Positions 1-7,685 of a DNA stretch of 64,000 nt are shown here, one piece after another. The stretch is taken from positions 1 to 64,000 of the forward strand of contig JAFSLH010000013.1 in the NCBI GenBank assembly GCA_017448545.1, written 5' to 3'. This stretch comes from Clostridia bacterium (lineage in GTDB: Bacteria > Bacillota > Clostridia > Christensenellales > CAG-138). The position numbers and the translations under genes are program-made. The notes below the pieces were generated by a model. The model saw nothing but the letters and a program-made list of their open reading frames with translations. It was not told the DNA's origin and did no database searches. Position 1 is the stretch's first letter. The number at the start of each line of letters is the position of its first letter.

Positions 1-69
1 CCGGTACACAACTGGGGCAAGGTGTACGGCGAACTGGCGATCATGTATGACGGCCGGCTGCCGGACTGA
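1..69 (+). CDS. C-terminal end of an unidentified protein (partial)
   Basis: Frame 1 is open from the window edge and ends in TGA at 67-69, giving a 22-residue tail that ends YDGRLPD. Too little is present to name a family. It lies just before the nested inverted repeat at 71-149 and points toward the integrase module, so it may be part of the neighbouring mobile element or the end of a host gene next to it. Confidence 0.4.
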   Translation, partial: PVHNWGKVYGELAIMYDGRLPD

Positions 70-70
70 T

Positions 71-149
71 ACCAGAACCGATCCGATCCGTCAAGGGTAA
101 ATGCACGCCCGCACTGCGGGCGCCCTTGACAGATCGCCCTGCTTCTGGT
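71..149. repeat. Nested bulged inverted repeat
   Basis: Three nested palindromic layers are visible. ACCAGAA (71-77) pairs with TTCTGGT (143-149). GTCAAGGG (90-97) pairs with CCCTTGAC (123-130). CGCCCGC (106-112) pairs with GCGGGCG (116-122) around a 3-nt loop. The inner hairpin abuts the right CCCTTGAC arm directly, while 8 nt (98-105) are unpaired on the left, so the folded form has a one-sided bulge. It is too elaborate for a plain terminator and has no U-tract. An element end, oriT-like site or structured RNA are all possible. Confidence 0.55.
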
Positions 150-165
150 AGAAATGTAGTCAAGA

Positions 166-192
166 GCCGAACGGCAGCTTCTGCCATTCGGC
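166..192. repeat. 12-bp inverted repeat with 3-nt loop
   Basis: GCCGAACGGCAG (166-177) pairs with CTGCCATTCGGC (181-192) with one mismatch and a CTT loop. No U-tract follows in either direction. It sits between the nested palindrome and the IS-end-like sequence. Confidence 0.5.
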
Positions 193-204
193 CCAACCAA
201 TTAC

Positions 205-254
205 GGTCATATCACAGAAGACCGCTATTTACAGAAAAGATTTCACAGTGCCTC
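205..254 (-). mobile_element. IS256-like element end (remnant)
   Basis: On the minus strand this stretch contains CTGTGAAA, CTGTAAATAG and CTTCTGTGATA in that order. The same three blocks occur in the same order at 40999-41053, just upstream of an IS256-like transposase start. The integrase reading frame runs into this sequence and meets its stop (TGA inside CTGTGAAA). The simplest reading is that an IS end disrupted the integrase and the rest was deleted. The family assignment rests on motif similarity only. Confidence 0.4.
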
Positions 255-1139
255 ACGCCCGCCTGCCTGAATGTTCAGATAATGCATATACGAGTTCCAT
301 GAGGTCGTCCACGCCGTATTGGTCATCATGCTGCCGTCCGCCGCGGGGCAAACGTATAAGGATTTGTTCTGCTTCGCTTCCTTGAAGATCGGCAGAAGCT
401 GTGCGGGGAACGGCACGATCCGATTGCCCGCGGCAGTCTTCGGTCGCTTGATCTTGGGCTGGTTCTGCCCGCAGGTTGCCGCTTTGGTAACGGAAATCGT
501 CATTGTGTTAAAGTCCACGTCGTTCCAGGTCAGTGCGACGATCTCCCCGCGGCGCAGTCCGCAATACAGCATGACCAGAACGGCAACACCCATTCTATGC
601 CCTCGCCATGTACGAAGAATCAGATCCTTTTGTTCCTCGGTGATCGGTTGACGCTCAGCTTTGCCGCGTTTCGGAACGGAAACACGCGCAAACACATTCC
701 GGAACAGAAGATCGTTGTCCATAGCGAAATTCAAAACGGCAGAGGCGATGATCTTGGCGTCACGCATCATATTATCGGAAAGCCCGTTGTCGTACATCTC
801 TTTCAGAACCGACTGCAAATGCAGCGGCTTCAGCTTTTTCAGCTCAATGTGGTGTAGCAGCTTCAGGTGCTTGTCGATCATGGTGTGATAGGAGCGCCGG
901 GTGTGGGGCATGATGTCCGGATGTGCCACATCCACCCATCTATGGGCGATATCGATGAAGGTCATGGTATCATCCGGGGTGAACATGCCGTTCTCTATGT
1001 CCAGCTTGGCCTTTGCGACCTTCAGATCGACCTCTTTTTTCGTCTTCCCATAAAAGTATTTCCGCTTCAAAGACCCATCAGGGTTTCGCCCGATGGCCAG
1101 TGTGGCCGTGTAGCGCTTATCGTTTCTCTTTGTAACCAT
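243..1139 (-). pseudogene. Tyrosine recombinase / integrase, C-terminally truncated
   Basis: 298 residues resembling integrases of Firmicute integrative and conjugative elements, which normally reach about 380-400. The N-terminal AT-hook/AP2-like part (KYFYGKTKKEV), the SAM-like core-binding domain (about 60-150) and the first catalytic Arg in GLRRGEI (about residue 197) are present. The catalytic HxLR box, the His/Trp box and the Tyr nucleophile are missing, because the frame ends in an IS-end-like sequence at 243-254. It should be inactive. The start ATG at 1139 follows the tnpV stop by one base with GAGGTG as ribosome binding site, so it was the last gene of the unit. Confidence 0.85.
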
Positions 1140-1140
1140 A

Positions 1141-1491
1141 CTACACCTCGATCAGCTCTGCGCGGACGATCTCGTCTGCGCGGTTGCGGATGTTGTTCAT
1201 GGCTCCCACCCATGCCATCTGATCGCGGCGCTTCAGGGCTTCGGTTACGCCTTCGGCTTTCGCCATCTGCTTGACCAGTGTTTCCATCATGTCTAATGCC
1301 GCTTCGTTCGTGTCGATCAAATGCTGCGTCAGCGTGTCGTTCATCAGCAGGGCGTTGTAGGTGCCTTTGCGGTGCTCTTTCAGGAAGCGCTTCCGACGCC
1401 AGCCCCATACGCCGATCTCGCCGTCCGGCTGCGGATCCATGACAAGGTCCGGGATCAAATAATTACCTGTTTTTGTGTACGTCAGTTCCAT
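1141..1491 (-). CDS. tnpV: TnpV family transposon-encoded protein
   Basis: 116 residues. The order YLIPDL, then WGWRRKRFLKEHRKGTYN, then GVTEALKRRDQMAWV and NNIRNRADEIV is the conserved pattern of TnpV proteins of Tn4451-like and related clostridial mobilizable elements. Their function is unknown; the C-terminal half is helical and may bind DNA. AAAGGAG lies 6-7 nt before the ATG. The gene overlaps the preceding small gene and touches the integrase, so it belongs to the element operon. Confidence 0.85.
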   Translation of the reverse strand: MELTYTKTGNYLIPDLVMDPQPDGEIGVWGWRRKRFLKEHRKGTYNALLMNDTLTQHLIDTNEAALDMMETLVKQMAKAEGVTEALKRRDQMAWVGAMNNIRNRADEIVRAELIEV

Positions 1492-1663
1492 AGTTTTTCT
1501 CCTTTCGATTTTCGGTCAGTTTAACGAATAGTACGTTTCGCATCGTCTTACAAGGAAGTCTCGCCGCGCTGTTTTTCAGCGCGGCGAGAAGCTCCTCCTT
1601 CGTGATCGTTGCGTCTACGTACGGTTCGTCGGAGAAATAGATGCAGATGATTCCATCGTCCAT
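1463..1663 (-). CDS. Small mobile-element protein of unknown function
   Basis: 66 residues beginning MDDGIICIYFSDEPYVD, a short acidic beta/alpha protein with no family I recognise. I start it at the ATG at 1663, which has AGAGGG about 8 nt upstream. An in-frame GTG at 1687 overlaps the parB stop as ATGA-type coupling and is the alternative. Its 3' end overlaps tnpV by 29 bases. The position between parB and tnpV in a decayed element suggests an accessory element gene. Confidence 0.5.
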   Translation of the reverse strand: MDDGIICIYFSDEPYVDATITKEELLAALKNSAARLPCKTMRNVLFVKLTENRKEKNYGTDVHKNR

Positions 1664-1683
1664 ATCATGTCCCTCTTCGTGCG

Positions 1684-2484
1684 TCACCGTTCCATCTCCC
1701 GGGAACGCTTCCGTTCCTGCCTGTGTTGGTAATCCGTCAGGATCCGGAACAGCGCTTCCTCGATTTCGCGCGGCGTACTGTCCGGAGGGAAGAATCCGGC
1801 GAAGCGATCCATCGGAAGCGTCAGGACTTCCTTGCGCTTGCCTTTTCCGGCGAGCATAATTTCAAGCGGGGTGTCGAAGGTGAAAGCACCGCGAGCGAAT
1901 GCTTCCTTCATTTCTTTCGTCTGTGCAAGCGTGGGCGAACTCTGTTCGGACTGGATCGCCGCCAGCACATAGGTCTGTTCCATTGTCGGAAGGTAAGACA
2001 GCTCGACAGTGGGATTCATCGCAAGCTTTCCGCTGTCGACCATATCGCGCAATTCCGGAATTAAGTACGTCAGCCGGATATAGCGCTGGATCTGGTTGCG
2101 GCTCTCTCCGACATCCCGCGCAAGACGGTCCGCGGACTTTTCGCCGGACTTGTACCCAACTTGGGTACCGACGGATGCCGTCCGCTTTCCCTGCCGCTTC
2201 ATGGCTTCCAGCCGCATTTTGTAGGCGAACGCCTTTTCGCTCGGCAGAACGGTTTCCCTCTGCTGATTGGCGTCGATCATCATGAGGATTGCGGTATCAT
2301 CGTCCATGTCCCGCACGATCGCCGGGATCGTTTCGATTCCCGCCAACCGACATGCTTCCACACGGTTGTGACCGGATACGATCTCATACCCGCCGGACGC
2401 AAGCGGACGGACAAGGATCGGAGAAATGACGCCGTTCTCCCGTATGCTCTCCGAAAGCTCTAAGAGCTTCTCTTCGGAATACAT
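1684..2484 (-). CDS. ParB/Spo0J-like nuclease-domain protein, N-terminus out of frame
   Basis: 266 residues. It keeps the ParB N-terminal fold (ILVRPLASGGYEIVSGHNR, about 23-41), the helical middle (GESRNQIQRYIRLT) and a C-terminal half typical of ICE-borne ParB homologues that act in element partitioning. The ATG at 2484 has no Shine-Dalgarno sequence. Upstream codons in the same frame still read NHPFR, the family's conserved HPF motif, and are then blocked by TAA. One frame over, across the A7 run at 2498-2504, codons read LRQLAVDTLQPL and would join NHPFR if one A were removed. The gene is thus either frameshifted (decayed or sequencing error) or made as a shortened protein. Confidence 0.75.
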   Translation of the reverse strand: MYSEEKLLELSESIRENGVISPILVRPLASGGYEIVSGHNRVEACRLAGIETIPAIVRDMDDDTAILMMIDANQQRETVLPSEKAFAYKMRLEAMKRQGKRTASVGTQVGYKSGEKSADRLARDVGESRNQIQRYIRLTYLIPELRDMVDSGKLAMNPTVELSYLPTMEQTYVLAAIQSEQSSPTLAQTKEMKEAFARGAFTFDTPLEIMLAGKGKRKEVLTLPMDRFAGFFPPDSTPREIEEALFRILTDYQHRQERKRSREMER

Positions 2485-2504
2485 ACGGAACGGATGGTTT
2501 TTTT

Positions 2505-2572
2505 AACGGCTGCAGCGTGTCTACGGCAAGCTGACGCAATCCGAAAGATATCGTATCGGATCGCTGCCGTCC
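2505..2572 (-). pseudogene. Displaced N-terminal codons of the ParB-like gene
   Basis: This stretch is open one frame away from the ParB ORF and reads ISFGLRQLAVDTLQPLK, which looks like the linker before the ParB HPF motif. It begins after a TAA at 2573-2575 and has no ATG, so more of the original 5' end may be gone. Confidence 0.45.
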
Positions 2573-2601
2573 TTATAGTTGCTCCAAATGCAGTTTCCGC
2601 C

Positions 2602-2630
2602 TTGAAAATACAGTCGAAATATCATATAAT
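2602..2630 (+). promoter_or_regulatory. Sigma-A-type promoter of the type IIG R-M gene
   Basis: TTGAAA (2602-2607), a 17-bp spacer and TATAAT (2625-2630) lie 34 bp before the ATG at 2665. The surrounding 60 bases are much more AT-rich than their neighbours. Confidence 0.6.
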
Positions 2631-2664
2631 ATGGTCAAATCATTATTTTAGGGAATCATAAGCC

Positions 2665-5478
2665 ATGACAGACGCACAGCAGCGGGAAGCCGCCCGGCAA
2701 TTTTATTACAGATGGAAGGATCACGGCAACGAGGATGAGGACGCTCGTTCCTATTGGCTTGAATTTCTGACAAACATTCTCGGCGTCGAACGGGCGACCG
2801 AGCGCGTCAGCTTCGAAAAGAAGGTGATCGGCGCGGACGGCAATACAAAGCGCATCGACGTATATATCCCGGAAACCCGCGTGCTGATCGAACAGAAATC
2901 GTTCGGCATTGCGCTCGATAAGCCGCAAGCGGGACACGGCGGAAAAACGCCCTATGAACAGGCAAAAGAGTATGACAATGGGCTTCCCTTCGACGAAAAA
3001 GCCCGCTGGATTGTCACGTCCAATTTTGCCGAGATCTGGGTCTACGACATGAATACACGTCGCCCGGAGCCCGTCAAGCTCGCGCTTTCGGACCTTCCGG
3101 CGAAGTACCATATGCTCGACTTCCTTGTCAACAAGGAGACAAAAAAGGTCACCGACGAGATGAAGCTCTCGCTGGACGCGGGAAGATTGGTCGGGCAGAT
3201 TTACGACGCTTTTCTGAAACAGTACAAAAACCCTGACGATCCCGAAACGCTGAAATCCCTGAACAAGCTGTGTGTCCGTATCGTGTTCTGCCTTTACGGC
3301 GAGGATGCGGGCATCTTCGGCAAAAAGAACATGTTCCATGACTACATGGCGCAGTTCGACGCCGCCCACGCAAGGAAGGGACTGCGCGATCTGTTCCGCG
3401 TGCTCGATCAAAAGCCCTCTGAGCGCGATCCGTATCTAAAAGACGACGACCCGCTGCTTGCGGCGTTTCCGTACGTCAATGGCGGTTTATTCTCCGACGA
3501 GGATATCGAGATCCCGCCGCTGACCGATGAGATCATGGCGCTGATTCTGCGCAACGCGTCCGACAGCTTCGACTGGTCCGAGATCAGTCCCACGATCTTC
3601 GGCGCGGTGTTCGAAAGCACCCTAAACCCCGAAACCCGCCGCAGCGGCGGCATGCACTATACGTCCATCGAGAACATTCACAAGGTTATCGACCCGCTGT
3701 TTTTGGACGATCTCAAAGCGGAATTGGAGGAGATCAAAGGAATTGCGGTGCTGAAGGCCAAAGAGAAACGCCTCAAAGGATTTCAGGATAAGCTCGCCTC
3801 GCTCACGTTCCTTGACCCCGCGGCGGGCAGCGGTAACTTTTTAACCGAAAGCTACCTAAGCCTCAGAAAGCTCGAAAACGAGGCGCTGCGGCTGCTGCTT
3901 TCGGGCAAGATGGTTGGACTGGACGTGGATCAGTCTCAGTTTATTCGAGTGGACATTTCGCAGTTCTACGGCATCGAGATCAACGACTTTGCCGTCACCG
4001 TCGCGCGGACGGCGCTGTGGATCGCGGAAAACCAGATGATGAAGGCGACCGAGGACATTGTGCATACGTCCCTTGATTTTTTGCCGCTCAAAACCAACGC
4101 GCACATCGTGGAGGGCAACGCCCTGCGCATCGACTGGAACGACGTTGTGCCGAAGGACAAGCTGAACTACATCATGGGCAACCCGCCGTTTGTGGGGGCG
4201 AGGTTGATGGATCAAGGAAGCCAACAAAAGATGGAAGTACAGGATACTTTCGGAAACATTAAAGATGTTCAAGATCTTGATTATGTGACCTGTTGGTATA
4301 AAATTGCTGCGCAGTATATTCAACAAACAAGAATCGAGGTCTGCTTTGTTTCGACCAATTCGATTTGTCAGGGATCGCAGGTGCCCGTTTTATGGGATGT
4401 GTTGCTGAATGATTTGCACGTTCATATCAATTTCGCTTATCAAACCTTCCGATGGGATAGTGAATCTTCTGATCAGGCAGCCGTTCATTGCGTTATTGTG
4501 TGTTTCGCTATGTTTAATCGAAGCCAGAAGTTTCTGTATCCTATTGGGTCGGATAGAAAAATCGTCAAAAATATTAGTCCTTATTTGGCAGAAGGCAACG
4601 ATGCTTTCGTAACTGCAGCAAAAGAAGCGCTATGGGATGTTCCCAAAATGAACTTTGGGAATCAGCCGCGTGATGGTGGCTACTTCGTCATTTCACCGGA
4701 AGAGCGCGAGGAAATCTTGGCAAAAGAACCTGAACTCGGAAAATGGCTTCATCCCTATATCGGCGCAGATGAGTTCATCAAAGGTAAGAAGAGATATTGC
4801 CTTTGGCTTGTTCATGCCACTCCGATGGATATCAAAAAGAGCAAAGTGCTTTACGAAAAGGTGGAGGCAGTCAGAGCTTTTCGCTTGGCATCGAAAGCAA
4901 AAACAACGAACGGATATGCGAAAGTTCCGAACTGTTTCGCCCAAATGACACAACCGGAAGACGTATATTATTTAATCATTCCGAGAGTTTCGTCTGAAAA
5001 CCGAATCTATATTCCCATTGGGTTTATGTCTCCAGACAATATATCTTCAGATGCAGTACAAATTGTTCCGAACGCATCTGTCTATCATTTCGGTATTTTG
5101 ACCTCAAATGTACACATGGCGTGGATGCGGGCTGTATGTGGTCGACTGGAAATGCGTTATCGATATAGCAAAGAGATTGTCTATAATACTTTCCCATGGC
5201 CGAAACCAACAGAAATGCAGCGACATAGAATAGAGGAAACAGCACAAGGAATAATAGACGCTCGTGCGAAATACCCAGATACACCATTATCAGTTTTGTA
5301 TGATCGAAATCTTATGCCGAACGATCTCCAAAAGGCACATCAAGCCAACGATCGCGCGGTCATGCAGGCGTACGGCATGCCGATCAAGGAAACGGACGAG
5401 GCGGCTTGCGTGGCGTGGCTGATGCGGCTCTATCAGGAAAAGGTTAACGGAGAAAAAGCAGATGGAACAATCCATTGA
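2665..5478 (+). CDS. MmeI-like type IIG restriction endonuclease-methyltransferase
   Basis: 937 residues, close to MmeI-family length. One chain should cut DNA, methylate adenine and recognise the target. The N-terminal nuclease shows D65-X10-E76-Q-K78. The gamma-class adenine methyltransferase has motif I DPAAGSGNF (about 384-392) and motif IV NPPF (about 505-508). The last 300 residues should be the target-recognition and helical C-terminal part. Having all activities in one protein, no specificity gene is needed. The 5' half is GC-rich while 4200-5300 is clearly AT-richer, which would fit recombination of the recognition domain. It sits inside a decayed ICE and overlaps the relaxase gene by 17 nt, so it is probably element-borne defence. 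Cognate specificity cannot be read by eye. Confidence 0.85.
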   Translation: MTDAQQREAARQFYYRWKDHGNEDEDARSYWLEFLTNILGVERATERVSFEKKVIGADGNTKRIDVYIPETRVLIEQKSFGIALDKPQAGHGGKTPYEQAKEYDNGLPFDEKARWIVTSNFAEIWVYDMNTRRPEPVKLALSDLPAKYHMLDFLVNKETKKVTDEMKLSLDAGRLVGQIYDAFLKQYKNPDDPETLKSLNKLCVRIVFCLYGEDAGIFGKKNMFHDYMAQFDAAHARKGLRDLFRVLDQKPSERDPYLKDDDPLLAAFPYVNGGLFSDEDIEIPPLTDEIMALILRNASDSFDWSEISPTIFGAVFESTLNPETRRSGGMHYTSIENIHKVIDPLFLDDLKAELEEIKGIAVLKAKEKRLKGFQDKLASLTFLDPAAGSGNFLTESYLSLRKLENEALRLLLSGKMVGLDVDQSQFIRVDISQFYGIEINDFAVTVARTALWIAENQMMKATEDIVHTSLDFLPLKTNAHIVEGNALRIDWNDVVPKDKLNYIMGNPPFVGARLMDQGSQQKMEVQDTFGNIKDVQDLDYVTCWYKIAAQYIQQTRIEVCFVSTNSICQGSQVPVLWDVLLNDLHVHINFAYQTFRWDSESSDQAAVHCVIVCFAMFNRSQKFLYPIGSDRKIVKNISPYLAEGNDAFVTAAKEALWDVPKMNFGNQPRDGGYFVISPEEREEILAKEPELGKWLHPYIGADEFIKGKKRYCLWLVHATPMDIKKSKVLYEKVEAVRAFRLASKAKTTNGYAKVPNCFAQMTQPEDVYYLIIPRVSSENRIYIPIGFMSPDNISSDAVQIVPNASVYHFGILTSNVHMAWMRAVCGRLEMRYRYSKEIVYNTFPWPKPTEMQRHRIEETAQGIIDARAKYPDTPLSVLYDRNLMPNDLQKAHQANDRAVMQAYGMPIKETDEAACVAWLMRLYQEKVNGEKADGTIH

Positions 5479-7069
5479 AAAACACATAGGAGAGACGTTA
5501 TATAAACAGTTTTTCTATCCATGCAGGACATTGGAGTTATACTCCAAGCAAGGAAATGTAAGAACATTTGTAGAGTACGCCACGGCATCAGATTATGGTT
5601 TTCAAGTTTGTCCCAATAAAGAGGAGCAGGAAGTTGCAGCGGGTAATGCAGTTCTGAGACTGATTGCGGAAAACAACGATGATTTCTTTTTCGGGAAGAC
5701 CGATGAGAAGAAATATGTTTCCGGTGTCAATTGTTCGGCGGCGTTTGCGTATGAGGAGATGATGGCGGTCAAGCACAAATACGGCGAGCGCGGCAAGGTG
5801 ATCGCCTACCACGGCTATCAGTCGTTCAGGACGGACGAGCTGACGCCGGAGGAATGTCATGCGATCGGGATAGAGACCGCAAGGAAGATGTGGGGCAAGG
5901 ACTACCAAGTCCTTGTCACCACACACCTCAATACCGATAACCTGCACAATCATTTTGTAGTGAATTCTGTATCCTTCCGCGACGGCAGGAAGTTTCGCAA
6001 CAGTATCGAGCAACACTATGAACTGCGGGAGATCTCGGACGCGATCTGTAAGGAACACGGCTTGTCTGTATTGGATAATACAGCGATTTCTCGTGAACAA
6101 TCCAAAGGTGCGTACTGGCGTGAACAGCGTGGGCAGCCGACGCACCGGGCGCAATTGAAACAGGACATCGCATACTGTCTGAAATACAGCACGGATTGGC
6201 AGACCTTCATGGATCAGCTACAGGCAAAGGGATATACCATAGATCCCGTCCGCATGTCGGTTAAAGCCGACGGCTGGCAGAGAGCCATTTGTCTGGATCG
6301 GCTCGGCTTTACAGACGATGTGATGTACGAACATTGGGATCAGAACGAAGCCGATCCGGATTTTCGGTACAAGTACCAAAATCACAAACCGCGTATTAGC
6401 GACAGCGCGGTATTGATCACGACGGTTGTGGAGATGAAGTATCAAAAGCGAATCCGGACGCCGTGGAATGTGCTCTACCAACAGGAGGAATATGAGCGCA
6501 CGCATCCGCCAAAGCAACCGCGCTCGGAGATCGACAAGTATCTGGACGGGCTTGTATACGAGATGAACCATACCAACGACACGGTTACGATCCTTGTCGA
6601 TGCGATCTTTGCGATCCTGATCGCGCTGATCGAGCTTGCAAGCCATTACACCAAAGAAGTGATCCTCTCCGCCGATTTGCGGCACGAATTAAAGGATATA
6701 GCGCAAATCGAATCCGACAGACGGTTTCTGAAGGAGAACAAACTGCACACGCCGGACGATCTGGACCGGGACATTGCGCAAACGGAGGCGCAAATCGCCG
6801 CATTGGAGACCAAACGCGGTAAGGTACGCAATCAGATCCGGCACGAGACCGATCCGACCGTGCTTGCAGAAAACAAGGAACAGCGTGCCGCAATCACCAA
6901 AGAGATCACGGCATTGCGAAACCGCGTCAAGCGCGTCAAACGCATACGAAAGGACGCGCCGCGACTGTTGAACCTTTTGAGAACCGAGTTGCAGCGCGAA
7001 TACGAGCGCAAGCATCCGATCAAAGAGCAGCAGAAACAGCGCACACACAGAAACGAGCCGGAACGGTAA
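5462..7069 (+). CDS. Relaxase/mobilization nuclease (MobA/VirD2-type)
   Basis: 535 residues. The protein should nick oriT and lead the conjugated strand. The relaxase domain runs from about 90 to 230: VSGVNC, then VIAYHGYQSF and the histidine motif HLNTDNLHNHF (about 154-164), which coordinates the metal. The C-terminal 110 residues are charged coiled coil. The N-terminal 85 residues do not show the usual start of this family (a short strand with the catalytic Tyr and a YxxNPEKT-like segment), so the 5' part may have been replaced when the R-M gene arrived. Start and R-M stop overlap by 17 nt. No type IV secretion genes are visible, so any transfer would need help in trans. Confidence 0.8.
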   Translation: MEQSIEKHIGETLYKQFFYPCRTLELYSKQGNVRTFVEYATASDYGFQVCPNKEEQEVAAGNAVLRLIAENNDDFFFGKTDEKKYVSGVNCSAAFAYEEMMAVKHKYGERGKVIAYHGYQSFRTDELTPEECHAIGIETARKMWGKDYQVLVTTHLNTDNLHNHFVVNSVSFRDGRKFRNSIEQHYELREISDAICKEHGLSVLDNTAISREQSKGAYWREQRGQPTHRAQLKQDIAYCLKYSTDWQTFMDQLQAKGYTIDPVRMSVKADGWQRAICLDRLGFTDDVMYEHWDQNEADPDFRYKYQNHKPRISDSAVLITTVVEMKYQKRIRTPWNVLYQQEEYERTHPPKQPRSEIDKYLDGLVYEMNHTNDTVTILVDAIFAILIALIELASHYTKEVILSADLRHELKDIAQIESDRRFLKENKLHTPDDLDRDIAQTEAQIAALETKRGKVRNQIRHETDPTVLAENKEQRAAITKEITALRNRVKRVKRIRKDAPRLLNLLRTELQREYERKHPIKEQQKQRTHRNEPER

Positions 7070-7090
7070 TCCCGTTTCGGCTCATTTTGT
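7055..7090 (+). terminator. Rho-independent terminator after the relaxase
   Basis: GAGCCGGAACGG pairs with CCGTTTCGGCTC, followed by ATTTTGTT. The stem overlaps the last codons of the relaxase gene. Confidence 0.65.
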
Positions 7091-7174
7091 TACAGCATTT
7101 TGTTTTCACAGAAATAACATTTTGTTTACAACGATGTCGAACGAAATTGTGTGAAATATGGTACACTTAAAATG

Positions 7175-7413
7175 GGCTCTTCAACGAAAGTTGTGGAAAC
7201 GTTTTCTTACAGAAGACAGCGACAAGTATTTGATCAAGGTGAAAAAGTAGTCATTGCTTTCGGATATCGCAATTTCAAGAACTTTCGGCAACGCATTCTT
7301 CTGATCAACTGCTCCACATGACCCCCGGACGCGGCGAACCCGCTCCTCGGGCAGCGGGTTCCATACCATGATTTCTTTCTACAAGCTCAACCCCAACTAT
7401 TGACATTGAGCCA
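7175..7413 (+). mobile_element. ISL3-family remnant, internally deleted (MITE-like)
   Basis: The left end GGCTCTTCAACGAAAGTTG and the right end (reverse complement GGCTCAATGTCAATAGTTG) resemble ISL3-type terminal inverted repeats. Between them, codons 7241-7321 encode FGYRNFKNFRQRILL and a stop, the typical C-terminus of ISL3 transposases. The rest of the transposase is missing, so the unit cannot move on its own. Family assignment is by recalled motif. Confidence 0.6.
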
Positions 7414-7436
7414 AAAAAAGCCGTCTCTAAACGGCG
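7414..7436 (-). terminator. Terminator of the adhesin-TPR unit
   Basis: Read on the minus strand, GCCGT and ACGGC form a short stem followed directly by seven T residues. It is the first good terminator downstream of the TPR gene, 250 bp after its stop. Confidence 0.6.
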
Positions 7437-7685
7437 ATTTCAGCCATATTGAGACAGCTCCCTTTCGTATTCCGTTCGGGGTGTGCCAAGGGGACAGTTC
7501 TCTTAACACACTTGCTTGAGGATGCCGAATTCCGGCATATTTTCCTGTCTTTCTTGCAGATTTTTCCTTGCATATTGATTACACAACGCAAACGGTCTCA
7601 TGTCAACCCGCAACGCCGCGTTTTGCGCGGCGGACTGCCAGGCTTGCCGTCTGAAAACCGCCCGGGTCCGGCTTGTCCGTCCGGA
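7437..7685. other. Intergenic stretch without a recognised feature
   Basis: Between the terminator at 7414-7436 and the TPR stop codon I see no coding frame with a ribosome binding site and no strong inverted repeat. It would be the 3' untranslated part of the adhesin-TPR transcript. Confidence 0.4.

Noticed and set aside
7181..7369. 62-codon minus-strand frame
   Set aside because: Antisense to the ISL3 transposase C-terminus, no ribosome binding site.
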